A DNA stretch of 62,522 nucleotides from contig JAFEFL010000003.1 of the NCBI GenBank assembly GCA_018240595.1, forward strand, positions 1 through 62,522, given 5' to 3'. The DNA is from Pseudomonadota bacterium (GTDB lineage: Bacteria; Pseudomonadota; Alphaproteobacteria; Rhizobiales; Xanthobacteraceae). A program made the position numbers and the translations under genes. The notes under the pieces are model-generated. The model was not told the origin of the DNA. It ran no database searches and saw nothing but the letters and a program-made list of their open reading frames with translations. Positions 8,536 through 17,991 of this stretch are shown piece after piece. Positions within the stretch are counted from its first letter, which is position 1. Every line of letters begins with the position of its first letter.

Positions 8536-8602
8536 CGCCGCGCATTCTTCGCCTCGTTATGGCAGACTGACGCGGCCGATTCTTCGTCCGGATTCAGCAC
8601 CG

Positions 8603-9364
8603 ATGTCCCTGCCGCTTCGCGCCTTGTTCATGCGCCGCTCCAGCGAGCCGTCGATGATCACGGTCGCCTTCGAGCAGGAAGTGATCCCGGTGCAACTCAA
8701 GCGCAACGCCAAGGCGCGGCGTTATACCTTGCGCATCCAGTCGGCGACGCGCGAGGTGGTGCTGACGATCCCGCCGCGCGGCAGCCTCAGGCAGGCGCGC
8801 GAATTCGCCGAGAAGCACGGCGCCTGGATCGCGGCGCGTCTGGCGCGGCTGCCGGTGCCGGTGCCGTTCGCCGACGGCGCGACGTTTCCCTTGCGCGGCG
8901 TGCCGCATCGCATCGTCCATCGCCCGCATGCGCGCGGCACGGTGTGGACCGAAGCGGGCGACGACGGCGCGATGTTGCTCTGCGTCGCCGGCGATACGCC
9001 GCATCTGGCGCGGCGCGTTCACGACTATCTCAAGAAGGAAGCGAGGCACGACCTCGGCGTCGCCAGCCGGCGCGCCGCCGATGCGCTGGGCGTTGCGCTC
9101 AAGCGCGTCTCGGTGCGCGACCAGACGAGCCGCTGGGGTTCGTGCTCGACCACGGGGCTGCTGTCCTATTCCTGGCGGCTGATCCTGGCGCCACCTTTCG
9201 TGCTCGACTACCTCGCCGCGCACGAGGCGGCGCATCTGGTCGAGATGAACCACAGCCGGGCGTTCTGGCGGCAGGTCGAGCGCGTCTGTCCGGATTTCAG
9301 GCGGGCCAAGGCCTGGCTGGATGCCCACGGCGCCGAGCTGCATCGCTACGGCGCGGACGGCTAG
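8603..9364 (+). CDS. YgjP-like SprT/M48-type metal-dependent hydrolase
   Basis: The 253-residue protein belongs to the DUF45/YgjP family of predicted zinc metallopeptidases. Zinc ligands are seen in HEAAHLVEMNH (His207, His211, His217, with Glu208 as base). The preceding QTSRWGSCSTTGLLSYSWRL is the conserved family block. Function in the cell is not established for this family. The ATG at 8603 begins after phaZ ends; the frame is open upstream within phaZ, but that part is a shadow. Met10 is an alternative start. Confidence 0.85.
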   Translation: MSLPLRALFMRRSSEPSMITVAFEQEVIPVQLKRNAKARRYTLRIQSATREVVLTIPPRGSLRQAREFAEKHGAWIAARLARLPVPVPFADGATFPLRGVPHRIVHRPHARGTVWTEAGDDGAMLLCVAGDTPHLARRVHDYLKKEARHDLGVASRRAADALGVALKRVSVRDQTSRWGSCSTTGLLSYSWRLILAPPFVLDYLAAHEAAHLVEMNHSRAFWRQVERVCPDFRRAKAWLDAHGAELHRYGADG

Positions 9365-9433
9365 CGCCTTATCGTTACTTCCTATAGGAAACCGCCGTGC
9401 CGCGGCCTTTCGCCGGCACGACAGGGAATTTCG

Positions 9434-10642
9434 ATGCTTGCACCCGGCACCTTCGCGCTGACGCTGTTGCTGGCGGCGCTGAGCGCGACCGGTCCGATAT
9501 CGACCGACCTCTATCTGCCGTCGCTGCCGGCAATCGCCGCCGGTCTGAACTCCGACGCCTCGCATGTGCAGTTCACGATCTCGGCCTTCCTGATCGGCTT
9601 TGCCTTCGGCCAGATCGTCTATGGTCCGTTTTCCGACCGGCACGGCCGCAAGCCGCTGCTGCTGGTGTCGATGGGCATCTTCCTGGCCGCATCCGCCATG
9701 TGCGTTTTCGCGACGTCGATCGAGATGCTGGTGGTCGCCCGCGTGCTCCAGGCCTTCGGCGGCGCCGGCGGCGTCGTGCTGTCGCGCGCGGTGGTGCGCG
9801 ACCTCTACACCGGCGCGCGCGCCGGCCGGGAGATGTCGATCATCAGTTCGGTGATGGCCTTCGCGCCGGTGCTGGCGCCGATGTTCGGCGGCGTGTTGCA
9901 GACGGCGTTCGGCTGGCGCGGCGTATTCGCGACTTTGGGCCTCATTGGCGCCTGCGTCACGCTGGCGACCGTATTTTTCCTGCCCGAAACGCTGAAGGTC
10001 CGCGCCGCCGCCAAGGTGTCGCCGGCCTCGATCTGGCAGTCGTATCGCATCGTGTTCCGCCACGGCGGCTATCGCTCTTATCTGGCGATCTGCACGGCGA
10101 TCTATGCCGGCCTGCTGGCCTGGCTGACGGCGGCGGCCTTCGTCCTGCAGGGCATCTACAAGCTGTCGGCGTTCGAATTCGGCTTCGTCTTCGCCATCGG
10201 CTCGGCCGGCTTTCTTGCCGGCTCGAATATCGCGGCGCGCATCGTCACCCGTCTCGGCATCGACAAGGTGATCGGCATCGGCGCATTGCTCGCGGCGGTC
10301 GGCGGCGCGTGCGTGTTGTTGTCCGTCATGCTCGGCTTCAAGTCGTCGCTGACGATCGTGCTGCCGGTCTCGGTCTATCTCTGCGGTCTGGGCATGGTGC
10401 TGCCGCAATCGATCGCCGGCGCTATGACGCCGTTTCCGGAGCGTGCCGGCGCCGCGTCGTCGCTGTTCGGCTTCATCCAGCAGACCACCGCGGCCGCGAG
10501 CGGCGCCGTCGTCGGCTTGCTGCTCGGCTACGGCGCCTGGCCGCTTGCGGTCGCGATCGCGCTGATGGGCCTCACCACGCTGGTGCTGTGGATCGCCACG
10601 CGCGGCGTCCGCAAGCGCAACGCTTATGTCCATCGAGACTAA
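9434..10642 (+). CDS. Bcr/CflA family multidrug efflux MFS transporter
   Basis: The 402-residue protein shows twelve hydrophobic segments and the drug:H+ antiporter-1 motifs: STDLYLPSLPAI in the first helix region, GPFSDRHGRKPLLL (motif A) after helix 2, and RVLQAFGGAGGVVLSRAVVRD (motif B region). These are typical of Bcr/CflA proteins, which export bicyclomycin, sulfonamides or cysteine. AGGGA lies seven bases before the ATG. Its stop overlaps by four bases the stop of the convergent penicillin-binding protein gene, with no terminator between them. Confidence 0.88.
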   Translation: MLAPGTFALTLLLAALSATGPISTDLYLPSLPAIAAGLNSDASHVQFTISAFLIGFAFGQIVYGPFSDRHGRKPLLLVSMGIFLAASAMCVFATSIEMLVVARVLQAFGGAGGVVLSRAVVRDLYTGARAGREMSIISSVMAFAPVLAPMFGGVLQTAFGWRGVFATLGLIGACVTLATVFFLPETLKVRAAAKVSPASIWQSYRIVFRHGGYRSYLAICTAIYAGLLAWLTAAAFVLQGIYKLSAFEFGFVFAIGSAGFLAGSNIAARIVTRLGIDKVIGIGALLAAVGGACVLLSVMLGFKSSLTIVLPVSVYLCGLGMVLPQSIAGAMTPFPERAGAASSLFGFIQQTTAAASGAVVGLLLGYGAWPLAVAIALMGLTTLVLWIATRGVRKRNAYVHRD

Positions 10643-12771
10643 TTGCGCCGGCTGCCGAACAGGTTGTTGAGCAGCCAGCCGTCGAGGCTGCCGCTGCCGT
10701 TGGTCTGCCGCTCGGCATTGGCAACCGGCACCGAGCCTGGCGGCACCGGCGCCTGCGACATCGGCACGCCCTGCGACGGCGGCGGCGGTGCGGAATCGCC
10801 GCCGCCGAACAATCCGCCGAAGAAGCCGCCCGACGGCACGCTCGGCAGTGCGGCGACCGGCACGCCTTGATGCGCGTCGCGCATGTAGCGGCTCCAGATC
10901 TCGACCGGCAGGCTGCCGCCGGTCACCTTCTTCATCGGCGTATTGTCGTCATTGCCGAGCCACACGCCGGTGACCAGATGCGCGGTGTAACCGACGAACC
11001 AGGCGTCACGGAAATCCTGGCTGGTGCCGGTCTTGCCGGCGGCGGGCCAGCCCGGCAATTCCGCTTTGCGCGCGGTGCCGATGGTCAGCGTTTCCTGCAT
11101 CATCTGGTTCATCATGCCGATGTAGCGGGCATCGACGATGCGGCCGAGCGACTGCTCGCTGCGCGCGTACAACACCTTGCCGGCGGTGGTGCTGATGCGC
11201 TCGATGACGTGCGGCATCACCGCATAGCCGCCATTGGCGAAGGTGGCGTAGGCGCCGACCAGCTCCAGCGGCGACACTTCCGAGGTACCGAGCGAGATCG
11301 AGGCGTTCGGTTCGAGCTTGGAGGAAATGCCGAGCCGGTGCGCGGTGCGGATCACCGCCATCGGCGTGACTTCCATCGTCAGCCGCACCGACACGGTGTT
11401 GAGCGACAGCGCCAGCGCCTGGGTCAACGTCACCGGGCCGAGATATTTGTGCTCGTAGTTTTCCGGCTGCCAGCCCTTGATCTTGATCGGCCCGTCGGTG
11501 CGCACCGTGTCGGGCGTCAGGCCGCGCTCCAGCGCGGTGAGATAGACGAACGGCTTGAACGCCGAACCCGGCTGGCGCTTGGCGGCGACCGCGCGGTTGA
11601 ACTGGCTGTCGGCGTAATCGCGGCCGCCGATCAGCGCGCGCACGGCGCCGTCCGGTGACATCGACACCAGCGCGGTCTGCGAGGCGCCGCCCTTGGCGGT
11701 CTTGGCGAATTCGGCGGCGACCGCCTTTTCAGCCTCGGTCTGCAGCACGCCGTCGATCGTGGTCTGAACGACGACGTCTTCCTCGACATGACCGATGGAG
11801 TCGTTGACCGCGTCCATCACCCAGTCGGCGACATAATTGCCCGAGCCGCTGCTCGCCTGCGCGACGATGCGCGGCGGCGACGCGATGGCCTGCTTCTCAT
11901 TGGCCGGCGAGATGAAATGCAGTTCGGTCATCGCCGCGAGCACGATGCGGGCGCGCTTCTCCGCCGCGTTGTAATCGCGCGTCGGCGCCAGCCGCGACGG
12001 CGACTTGACGAGGCCGGCGAGCAGGGCGCTTTCGCCGACGGTGAGCTGCTTGGCCGACTTGCCGAAGTAGCGCTGCGAGGCCTGCTCGATGCCGTAGGCG
12101 CCGGCGCCGAAGTAGACGCGGTTGAGATAGAGCTCGAGGATCTGCGCCTTGGTGAATTTCTGCTCCAGCCAGATCGCCAGCAGCGCTTCCTGCAATTTGC
12201 GCGTCAGCGTGCGCTCCTGCGTGAGGAACAGGTTCTTGGCGAGCTGCTGCGTCAGCGTCGAGCCGCCTTGCGCGACGCCGCGATGCAGGACGTTCGCCAC
12301 GGCAGCGCGCGCGATGCCCATGGGATCGACGCCGAAGTGGTCGTAGAAGCGGCGGTCCTCGATGGCGACGAACGCCTTCGGCACGTAAGGCGGCATTTCC
12401 TTCAGCGACAGCACTTCGCCGGCCATGTCGCCGCGGCGCGCGAATTCGCGGCCGGTGACGTCGAGCATGCGGATGGTCGGCGGGCGCTTGGGGATTTCCA
12501 GCGATTGGATCGGCGGCAGATGCGCGCCGACGTAAGCGACGGTGCCGACGACGCCGATGACGAGCCACAGGCCGGCGACCGCCGACCAGTAGGCGAGGCG
12601 GGCGATCAGCGAACGCTTCGGCCGCCGCGATTTGCCGTTCTTCTTTTTCTTCGCGGAGGGCTTGCGCGCGCCGCCGCCGGAAGGCCGGTCGGCCGGGGCC
12701 ACGCGCACTTCGGGCGACAGATCGAACACCGGCTCGCGGCGTCCGCCCGATTGTCCTCGTCCCGACGCCAT
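10639..12771 (-). CDS. class A penicillin-binding protein (PBP1A family)
   Basis: This 710-residue bifunctional peptidoglycan synthase has a basic, Lys/Arg-rich cytoplasmic N terminus, one membrane anchor at about 55-80, and a family 51 glycosyltransferase domain with EDRRFYDHFGVDP and GGSTLTQQLAKNLFL. The transpeptidase domain carries the active serine in SAFK (about 402), the SLN triad motif and KTGTS (about 578). A proline/glycine-rich tail follows. The ATG at 12771 is preferred; an upstream GTG at 12822 would add 17 residues. The gene overlaps the convergent MFS gene by four bases. Confidence 0.92.
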   Translation of the reverse strand: MASGRGQSGGRREPVFDLSPEVRVAPADRPSGGGARKPSAKKKKNGKSRRPKRSLIARLAYWSAVAGLWLVIGVVGTVAYVGAHLPPIQSLEIPKRPPTIRMLDVTGREFARRGDMAGEVLSLKEMPPYVPKAFVAIEDRRFYDHFGVDPMGIARAAVANVLHRGVAQGGSTLTQQLAKNLFLTQERTLTRKLQEALLAIWLEQKFTKAQILELYLNRVYFGAGAYGIEQASQRYFGKSAKQLTVGESALLAGLVKSPSRLAPTRDYNAAEKRARIVLAAMTELHFISPANEKQAIASPPRIVAQASSGSGNYVADWVMDAVNDSIGHVEEDVVVQTTIDGVLQTEAEKAVAAEFAKTAKGGASQTALVSMSPDGAVRALIGGRDYADSQFNRAVAAKRQPGSAFKPFVYLTALERGLTPDTVRTDGPIKIKGWQPENYEHKYLGPVTLTQALALSLNTVSVRLTMEVTPMAVIRTAHRLGISSKLEPNASISLGTSEVSPLELVGAYATFANGGYAVMPHVIERISTTAGKVLYARSEQSLGRIVDARYIGMMNQMMQETLTIGTARKAELPGWPAAGKTGTSQDFRDAWFVGYTAHLVTGVWLGNDDNTPMKKVTGGSLPVEIWSRYMRDAHQGVPVAALPSVPSGGFFGGLFGGGDSAPPPPSQGVPMSQAPVPPGSVPVANAERQTNGSGSLDGWLLNNLFGSRRN

Positions 12772-12989
12772 GACGCGACCCAACGCAAACCGCCGGCTGC
12801 CGACAAGGCGGCCGATCCCCACGCGGCAAAGCTAAGCGGGGCGGTTTAAGGGGCCGTAAAGAGCATGGCTTTTTAGGTTTTGGCCGGTCGCTGCACTTAA
12901 CCAAGCATTAGCCATGCAAGGCCTTGAGCAGGATGGCGATTTGCACTGCGGCTGTTCACGCTCCGGACCCAGCGTGCGGCCGTGCCGGC

Positions 12990-13850
12990 CTATTGGTGCC
13001 CCGGCGCCAAAGCCGCCGGCACCGGCGTCCTGCCCGCCGTCCGGTCGATCTTGTCGGCTTCGATCTCCAGCGTGCCGATGCCGGTCGGCATCTTGAGCCG
13101 TCCGGGCGCAATGACCGGCGAGCCGGCGATCGGCATGAACCAGATCTCCATGCCGGGGCGGCCGGCGACATATTTAACCAGCACGCTGTCGGGCCGGTAG
13201 CCGGCGATCGGACGCAGCACGACGGCGCAGACCAGCACCGGCCCGTCATAGCCGCGGTCGAGCTTCAGCCGGTCCATGCGCTTGAACGACAGCGCGAGAT
13301 CGTAGCGCCGCTGGCCATCGAAGATCGGCAGCGTCCGTGCGCAGCGCTCCGGTGACAGCGCCGGCTCACCGTCCGGCGCGGCAAGCAGCATCGCGCTCAG
13401 CGGATCGGTGACGTTCATTTTATCTTCGTCGCGCACCGGGATGCGCTTGTTCTGGTCCTTCGATTCCTCGGTGCGCAGTGTCTTGACGCTGCCGTTCTCG
13501 AAGGTCATTTGCAGGCCGGTGGTCTCCCCATCGTCGGTGACGTTGGACGAGAAAAACGTCGGCGCGACCTGTTGGCCGTTGATCGTGCCCTGCGTGGCGA
13601 CGCGGCCTTCGCCGTTGACCAGGATGCTCATGGCGCCGCTCGCCTTGCCGCTGGCGGAAGCCTGATAGGCGTGCGCGCTGAGATCGATCGCCCAGGTGAT
13701 CAGGCCGATCGGCACGCCGACCATCGTGATCGAGTAGTGGATCGTCGCGCGCATCTCCGGCGGCGGGGACGCCGCCTGCGCGCCGCGCAAAGCCAAGACC
13801 ATCGCGGCGGCCATCAGGCCGGATTTGCAGAGCGCCGGAGCCATCATCAT
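12990..13850 (-). CDS. DUF3108 domain-containing secreted protein
   Basis: The 286-residue product begins with a signal peptide (hydrophobic stretch ending ALRGAQAA) and has the beta-rich DUF3108 domain found in predicted periplasmic or outer-membrane-associated proteins of unknown function. The ATG at 13850 was preferred over an upstream TTG at 13877 because it gives a normal signal peptide. It lies 40 bp downstream of glnD on the same strand and may be co-transcribed, but nothing links it functionally to nitrogen control. Confidence 0.8.
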   Translation of the reverse strand: MMMAPALCKSGLMAAAMVLALRGAQAASPPPEMRATIHYSITMVGVPIGLITWAIDLSAHAYQASASGKASGAMSILVNGEGRVATQGTINGQQVAPTFFSSNVTDDGETTGLQMTFENGSVKTLRTEESKDQNKRIPVRDEDKMNVTDPLSAMLLAAPDGEPALSPERCARTLPIFDGQRRYDLALSFKRMDRLKLDRGYDGPVLVCAVVLRPIAGYRPDSVLVKYVAGRPGMEIWFMPIAGSPVIAPGRLKMPTGIGTLEIEADKIDRTAGRTPVPAALAPGHQ

Positions 13851-13890
13851 GGCAATTTTCCAGTCCCGCGTGGTCAAATTGCGCGTCGGC

Positions 13891-16722
13891 TCACGCCGCG
13901 CCGCGGCCCGCCTTCGCGTCGGGCCGGGTGAACAGGGCGATGAGCGCGCGCTTGATCGCCGCCTGCCGGGTCGCCGACGTGATCTGCGCGCCCATCAGGT
14001 CGGTGACATAGAACACGTCCACCGCGCGTTCGCCGAAGGTGGCGACATGCGCCGAGGCGATGTTGAGGTTGAGCTTCGAGAGCGTCGCCGTCAGCTCATA
14101 GAGCAGGCCGGGCCGGTCGAGGCCGGCGACCTCGATCATCGTGTAGCGGTGCGACCACTGGTTATTGATGTCGGCGTTCGCCTCGATGGCGAAGGCCTTG
14201 ATGCGCCCTTTCGGCGGCGCCCGCTTGGCGACGACATCCGGCAGCCGCAGTTCGCCGCGCAATGCCTTCTCGATCGACTCGGCGATACGGCCGGCGCGGC
14301 GCTGTTCGTCCTCGTCGCGATCGAACTCGCGCGACAGCGAGATGGTGTCGAGCGCCTGGCCGTCGGTGGTGGTGAAGATCTGCGCGTCGACGATGTTGCC
14401 GCCAGCCATGGCACAGGCGCCGGCGATGATCGACAGCAGCCATGGATGGTCGGGCGCCAGCACGGTGAGTTCGGTCACCGCGCGCTCGGTATCGAAGCGG
14501 ATGGCGGTCGCCAGATTTTTGCCGGTCTCGCGTGCCGTGTGCACGAGATTGGCGTGCTCGATCTTGTGCGGCAGATCGACCTTGAGCCAATAGGCCGGAT
14601 AGAGGTGAGCGATGTGCGAGTCGACGCGCTCGGCCGGCCATTGCCGCTCCAGCATCGCGTGGCGGAATTCCTCCTGCGCCATGGCGACGCGCTGGGCGCG
14701 GTTGACCTCGGAAAAGCCGCCGGTCAGCGCCGGCTCGGTCTCGAAATAAAGCGTGCGGATGAGCTGCGCCTTCCAGCCGTTCCAGACGCCGGGGCCGACC
14801 GCCTTGATGTCCGCGGTGGTGAGGATGGTGAGCAGCTTCAGCCGCTCGACCGACTGCACCACGGCGGCGAAATTCTCGATGGTCTTGCGGTCCGACAGGT
14901 CGCGCGACTGCGCGACGCTCGACATGACCAGATGCTGCTCGATCAGCCACGACACGGTCTCGGTGTCGGCCGCCGACAGCCCGAGTCGCGGACACAGGCG
15001 CTTGGCGAGCCGCGCGCCGGCGATGGAGTGATCCTCCGGGCGGCCTTTGGCGATGTCGTGCAGGAACACCGCGACGTAGAGCAGCTTCAGGCTCGCCGGC
15101 TTGATCTTCTGAATGAGTTCGTTGGCGAGCGGCGTGTCCTTGCTGGTGCCGTGCTCGATCTCCGACAGCACGCCGATGCAGCGCAGCAGATGCTCATCCA
15201 CCGTGTAGTGGTGATACATGTTGAACTGCATCATCGCCACCACCTTGCCGAAGGCGGGGACGAAGCGGCCGAGCACGCCGATCTCGTTCATCCGGCGCAA
15301 CACGGTCTCCGGATCGTTCTTCGAGGTGAGGATGTCGAGGAAGAGTTCGTTGGCTTCCTCGTTCTCGCGCAGCCGGGCGTCGATCAGCTTCAGCGACCGC
15401 GTCATGGCCCGCATCGTGTCCGGGTGCAAAGCGAGATTGTGCTTCTGCGCCAGATAGAAGATGCGGATCAGATTGACCGGATCGCGTTTGAACACATTGG
15501 CGTTGGCGCAAAGGATGCGATTGTTCTCGGCGATGAAGTCCTTGTTGTCGCCGAGCGGCTTGCGCTTCACGGGCCGCAGCTTCGCCATCACCCGGCTCAG
15601 CACCGGCGCTCCCTTGGCGTGGCTGTCCTCGAGCTCGGCCGACAGAATCGCCGTCAGGTCGCCGACGTCCTTGGCGACCAGAAAGTAGTGCTTCATGAAG
15701 CGCTCGACATCCTGCTGGCCGGGATGATCGGTGTAGCCGAGGCGCACTGCGATCTCGCGCTGCAGGTCGAACGACAGGCGCTCCTCGGCGCGGCCGGTGA
15801 TGAAGTGCAGGTGGCAGCGCACCGAGAGCAGGAAGTCCTCGCAGCGGCGGAATGTTTCGTATTCTTGTTTGTCGAACACGCCGCGCTTCATGAGTTCGTC
15901 GGGTTCGCGCACGCGAAAGACGTATTTGGCGATCCAGAACAAGGTGTGCAGGTCGCGCAGGCCGCCTTTGCCGTCCTTGACGTTCGGCTCGACCAGATAG
16001 CGTGACTGGCCGCTGCGGCGATGGCGGTCCTCGCGCTCGGCCAGCTTGGCGGCGACGAACTGCGCCGCGGTGTTGCGCACGACCTCGGCATCGAAGCGCG
16101 TCACCAGTTCGTCGAACAGCTTCTGGTCGCCGAGCAGAAAGCGCGCCTCGAGCAGCGCGGTGCGGATGGTCATGTCCGCCTTGGCCTGGCGGATGCATTC
16201 GTCGACCGAGCGCGTGGCGTGGCCGACCTTCAGCCCGGTGTCCCACAGCGCGTAGAGGATCGCCTCGGCGACCGACTCGCCCCAGGCGGTTTGCTTGTAG
16301 GGCAGCAGGAACAGCAGATCGATGTCCGAACCCGGCGCCTGGAAGCCGCGGCCGTAGCCGCCGGTGGCGACGATCGCCATGTGCTCGGTCTCCGACGGGT
16401 TCTCCGACGGATAGAGATGCTTGCGGACGAAATCGTAGAGAATGCCGATGACCTCGTCTTCCATCTGGCAGATGCGCTCGGCGCAGCGCCGGCCGTGGCG
16501 ATCCTTCAGCAGCAGACGTTCGGCTTTCTCGCGGCCTTCGTTGAGCGCCGTCTTCAGGCGCTGCGCCAGCGCCGTGCGCATCTCGACGTCGTTGCCACGG
16601 CCCGTCCGGGCGAGTTCCTCGAGGTCGGCGACGATGGCGTTGCGGTCGATCAGGTCGCCGCCGCTGCGGGACGGCGCCGCCGCGGGTCTGGACGAATCGC
16701 GATCGAGGGCAAGGGAAGCCAT
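13891..16722 (-). CDS. glnD: [protein-PII] uridylyltransferase / uridylyl-removing enzyme
   Basis: GlnD modifies PII proteins (GlnB/GlnK) according to glutamine level. The 943-residue product has the nucleotidyltransferase domain with GGYGRG...GSDIDLLFL (metal-binding DxD near residue 134), a helical linker, an HD phosphohydrolase domain with FLHDIAKGRPEDHS (about 553), and two C-terminal ACT domains near 747 and 864 for glutamine sensing. The start at 16722 is preceded on the minus strand by GGAT and gives the usual length; the open frame upstream would add 36 unlike residues. All domains look intact. Confidence 0.95.
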   Translation of the reverse strand: MASLALDRDSSRPAAAPSRSGGDLIDRNAIVADLEELARTGRGNDVEMRTALAQRLKTALNEGREKAERLLLKDRHGRRCAERICQMEDEVIGILYDFVRKHLYPSENPSETEHMAIVATGGYGRGFQAPGSDIDLLFLLPYKQTAWGESVAEAILYALWDTGLKVGHATRSVDECIRQAKADMTIRTALLEARFLLGDQKLFDELVTRFDAEVVRNTAAQFVAAKLAEREDRHRRSGQSRYLVEPNVKDGKGGLRDLHTLFWIAKYVFRVREPDELMKRGVFDKQEYETFRRCEDFLLSVRCHLHFITGRAEERLSFDLQREIAVRLGYTDHPGQQDVERFMKHYFLVAKDVGDLTAILSAELEDSHAKGAPVLSRVMAKLRPVKRKPLGDNKDFIAENNRILCANANVFKRDPVNLIRIFYLAQKHNLALHPDTMRAMTRSLKLIDARLRENEEANELFLDILTSKNDPETVLRRMNEIGVLGRFVPAFGKVVAMMQFNMYHHYTVDEHLLRCIGVLSEIEHGTSKDTPLANELIQKIKPASLKLLYVAVFLHDIAKGRPEDHSIAGARLAKRLCPRLGLSAADTETVSWLIEQHLVMSSVAQSRDLSDRKTIENFAAVVQSVERLKLLTILTTADIKAVGPGVWNGWKAQLIRTLYFETEPALTGGFSEVNRAQRVAMAQEEFRHAMLERQWPAERVDSHIAHLYPAYWLKVDLPHKIEHANLVHTARETGKNLATAIRFDTERAVTELTVLAPDHPWLLSIIAGACAMAGGNIVDAQIFTTTDGQALDTISLSREFDRDEDEQRRAGRIAESIEKALRGELRLPDVVAKRAPPKGRIKAFAIEANADINNQWSHRYTMIEVAGLDRPGLLYELTATLSKLNLNIASAHVATFGERAVDVFYVTDLMGAQITSATRQAAIKRALIALFTRPDAKAGRGAA

Positions 16723-16793
16723 GGGGTCATCCGGATAGCGGAGGGCGCAGGCGAAGTCACCGGCCCCGCGAAAGATAGTCATTGGCCTCCATG

Positions 16794-16833
16794 GCAAAAT
16801 GAAGTGGAATGAAATTCCATGATTTTGCAAAAT
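16794..16833. promoter_or_regulatory. overlapping palindromes between glnD and the SsuA-like gene
   Basis: In this AT-rich divergent region GCAAAAT (16794-16800) pairs with ATTTTGC (16822-16828), enclosing TGGAAT-gaa-ATTCCA (16805-16819). The right arm also belongs to a perfect 12-bp palindrome, ATTTTGCAAAAT (16822-16833). The density of dyads suggests operator sites for one or both divergent genes. No matching regulator is identified. Confidence 0.5.
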
Positions 16834-16935
16834 ATAGACAAAAATATGCCTTTGACCCGAAATTTAGGCCGTCTTAAAGAATAAACGTATCGCGGCGGCC
16901 GACGCCGGCCATGGGATTTCTGGGGGGAGGCAAAT

Positions 16936-17907
16936 ATGAGTTTGTTGTCGCGGCGCTGGCTGGTCGCGTTGGTCCTCGCGGCGGGTCTGGGCACCGCCGC
17001 CCACGCCGCCGACAAGCCGAAGGAATTGCGCATCGACTGGGCGACCTACAACCCGGTATCGATGCTGATCAAGGACAAGGGCTGGTTCGAGAAGGAATTC
17101 GCCAAGGACGGCATTTCGATCCGCTGGGTGCAGACGCTCGGCTCCAACAAGGCGCTCGAATTCCTCAATGCCGGCTCGATCGACTTCGGTTCGACCGCCG
17201 GTTCCGCCGCATTGGTCGGCCGCATCAACGGCAACCCGATCCGCGCCATCTATGTCTATTCGAAGCCGGAATGGACGGCGCTCGTCACCCGCAAGGACAC
17301 GCCGATCAAGACCGTCGCCGATCTCAAGGGCAAGCGCGTCGCCGTGACCCGCGGCACCGATCCGCACATCTTCCTCGTCCGCGCCTTGCAGAAGGCGGGG
17401 CTGAGCGAGAAGGACATTCAACCAGTACTGTTGCAACATCCCGATGGCGCCACCGCCCTCATCCGCGGCGATGTCGATGCCTGGGCCGGTCTCGATCCGA
17501 TGATGGCGCAGGCGGAAATCCGCGACGGCGCCAAGTTGTTCTATCGCGACGCCGACGCCAACACCTACGGCATCCTCAATGTCCGCGAGGAATTCGCCAA
17601 GGACAATCCGGATCTCGTCAAGCGCGTGCTCGCGGTTTACGAGACGGCGCGCAAATACGCAGTGGCGCATCCGGACGAACTGGAAGCAAGCTTCATCGCC
17701 GCGACCAAGCTGCCGAAGGACGTCGTCGAGAAACAGCTTCGCGAGCGCACCGACCTGTCGAACGGCAAGATCGGCAAGCCGCAGCGTGACAGCATCCTCG
17801 CCGCCGGCCTTGCTCTGCAGGAAGCCGGCGTTCTGAAGAAGGACGTGGACGTCGCCAAGACGCTCGATCAACTGGTCGACGACCAGTACGTCGCGGCCAC
17901 GAACTAA
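16936..17907 (+). CDS. ssuA: SsuA/NMT1-like ABC transporter substrate-binding protein
   Basis: The 323-residue periplasmic protein starts with a signal peptide (cleavage near AAHAA, residue 25) and then has the aliphatic-sulfonate/nitrate-type type-II binding fold: LRIDWATYNPVSMLI, NAGSIDFGSTAGSAALVGRI and LKGKRVAVTRGTDPH. GGGAGG precedes the ATG. Permease and ATPase follow in the SsuA-SsuC-SsuB order. Sulfonates are the most likely ligands by family, but no SsuD/SsuE monooxygenase lies nearby, so taurine, nitrate or another small ligand remains possible. Confidence 0.82.
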   Translation: MSLLSRRWLVALVLAAGLGTAAHAADKPKELRIDWATYNPVSMLIKDKGWFEKEFAKDGISIRWVQTLGSNKALEFLNAGSIDFGSTAGSAALVGRINGNPIRAIYVYSKPEWTALVTRKDTPIKTVADLKGKRVAVTRGTDPHIFLVRALQKAGLSEKDIQPVLLQHPDGATALIRGDVDAWAGLDPMMAQAEIRDGAKLFYRDADANTYGILNVREEFAKDNPDLVKRVLAVYETARKYAVAHPDELEASFIAATKLPKDVVEKQLRERTDLSNGKIGKPQRDSILAAGLALQEAGVLKKDVDVAKTLDQLVDDQYVAATN

Positions 17908-17991
17908 AAGCTTTTGCCGGGCGCGCCCTTTGTGGTGCGTCCAACAACTGGCTTCCGATCAAATGGCCGGTTGCATCCGGCGGACCGATTG

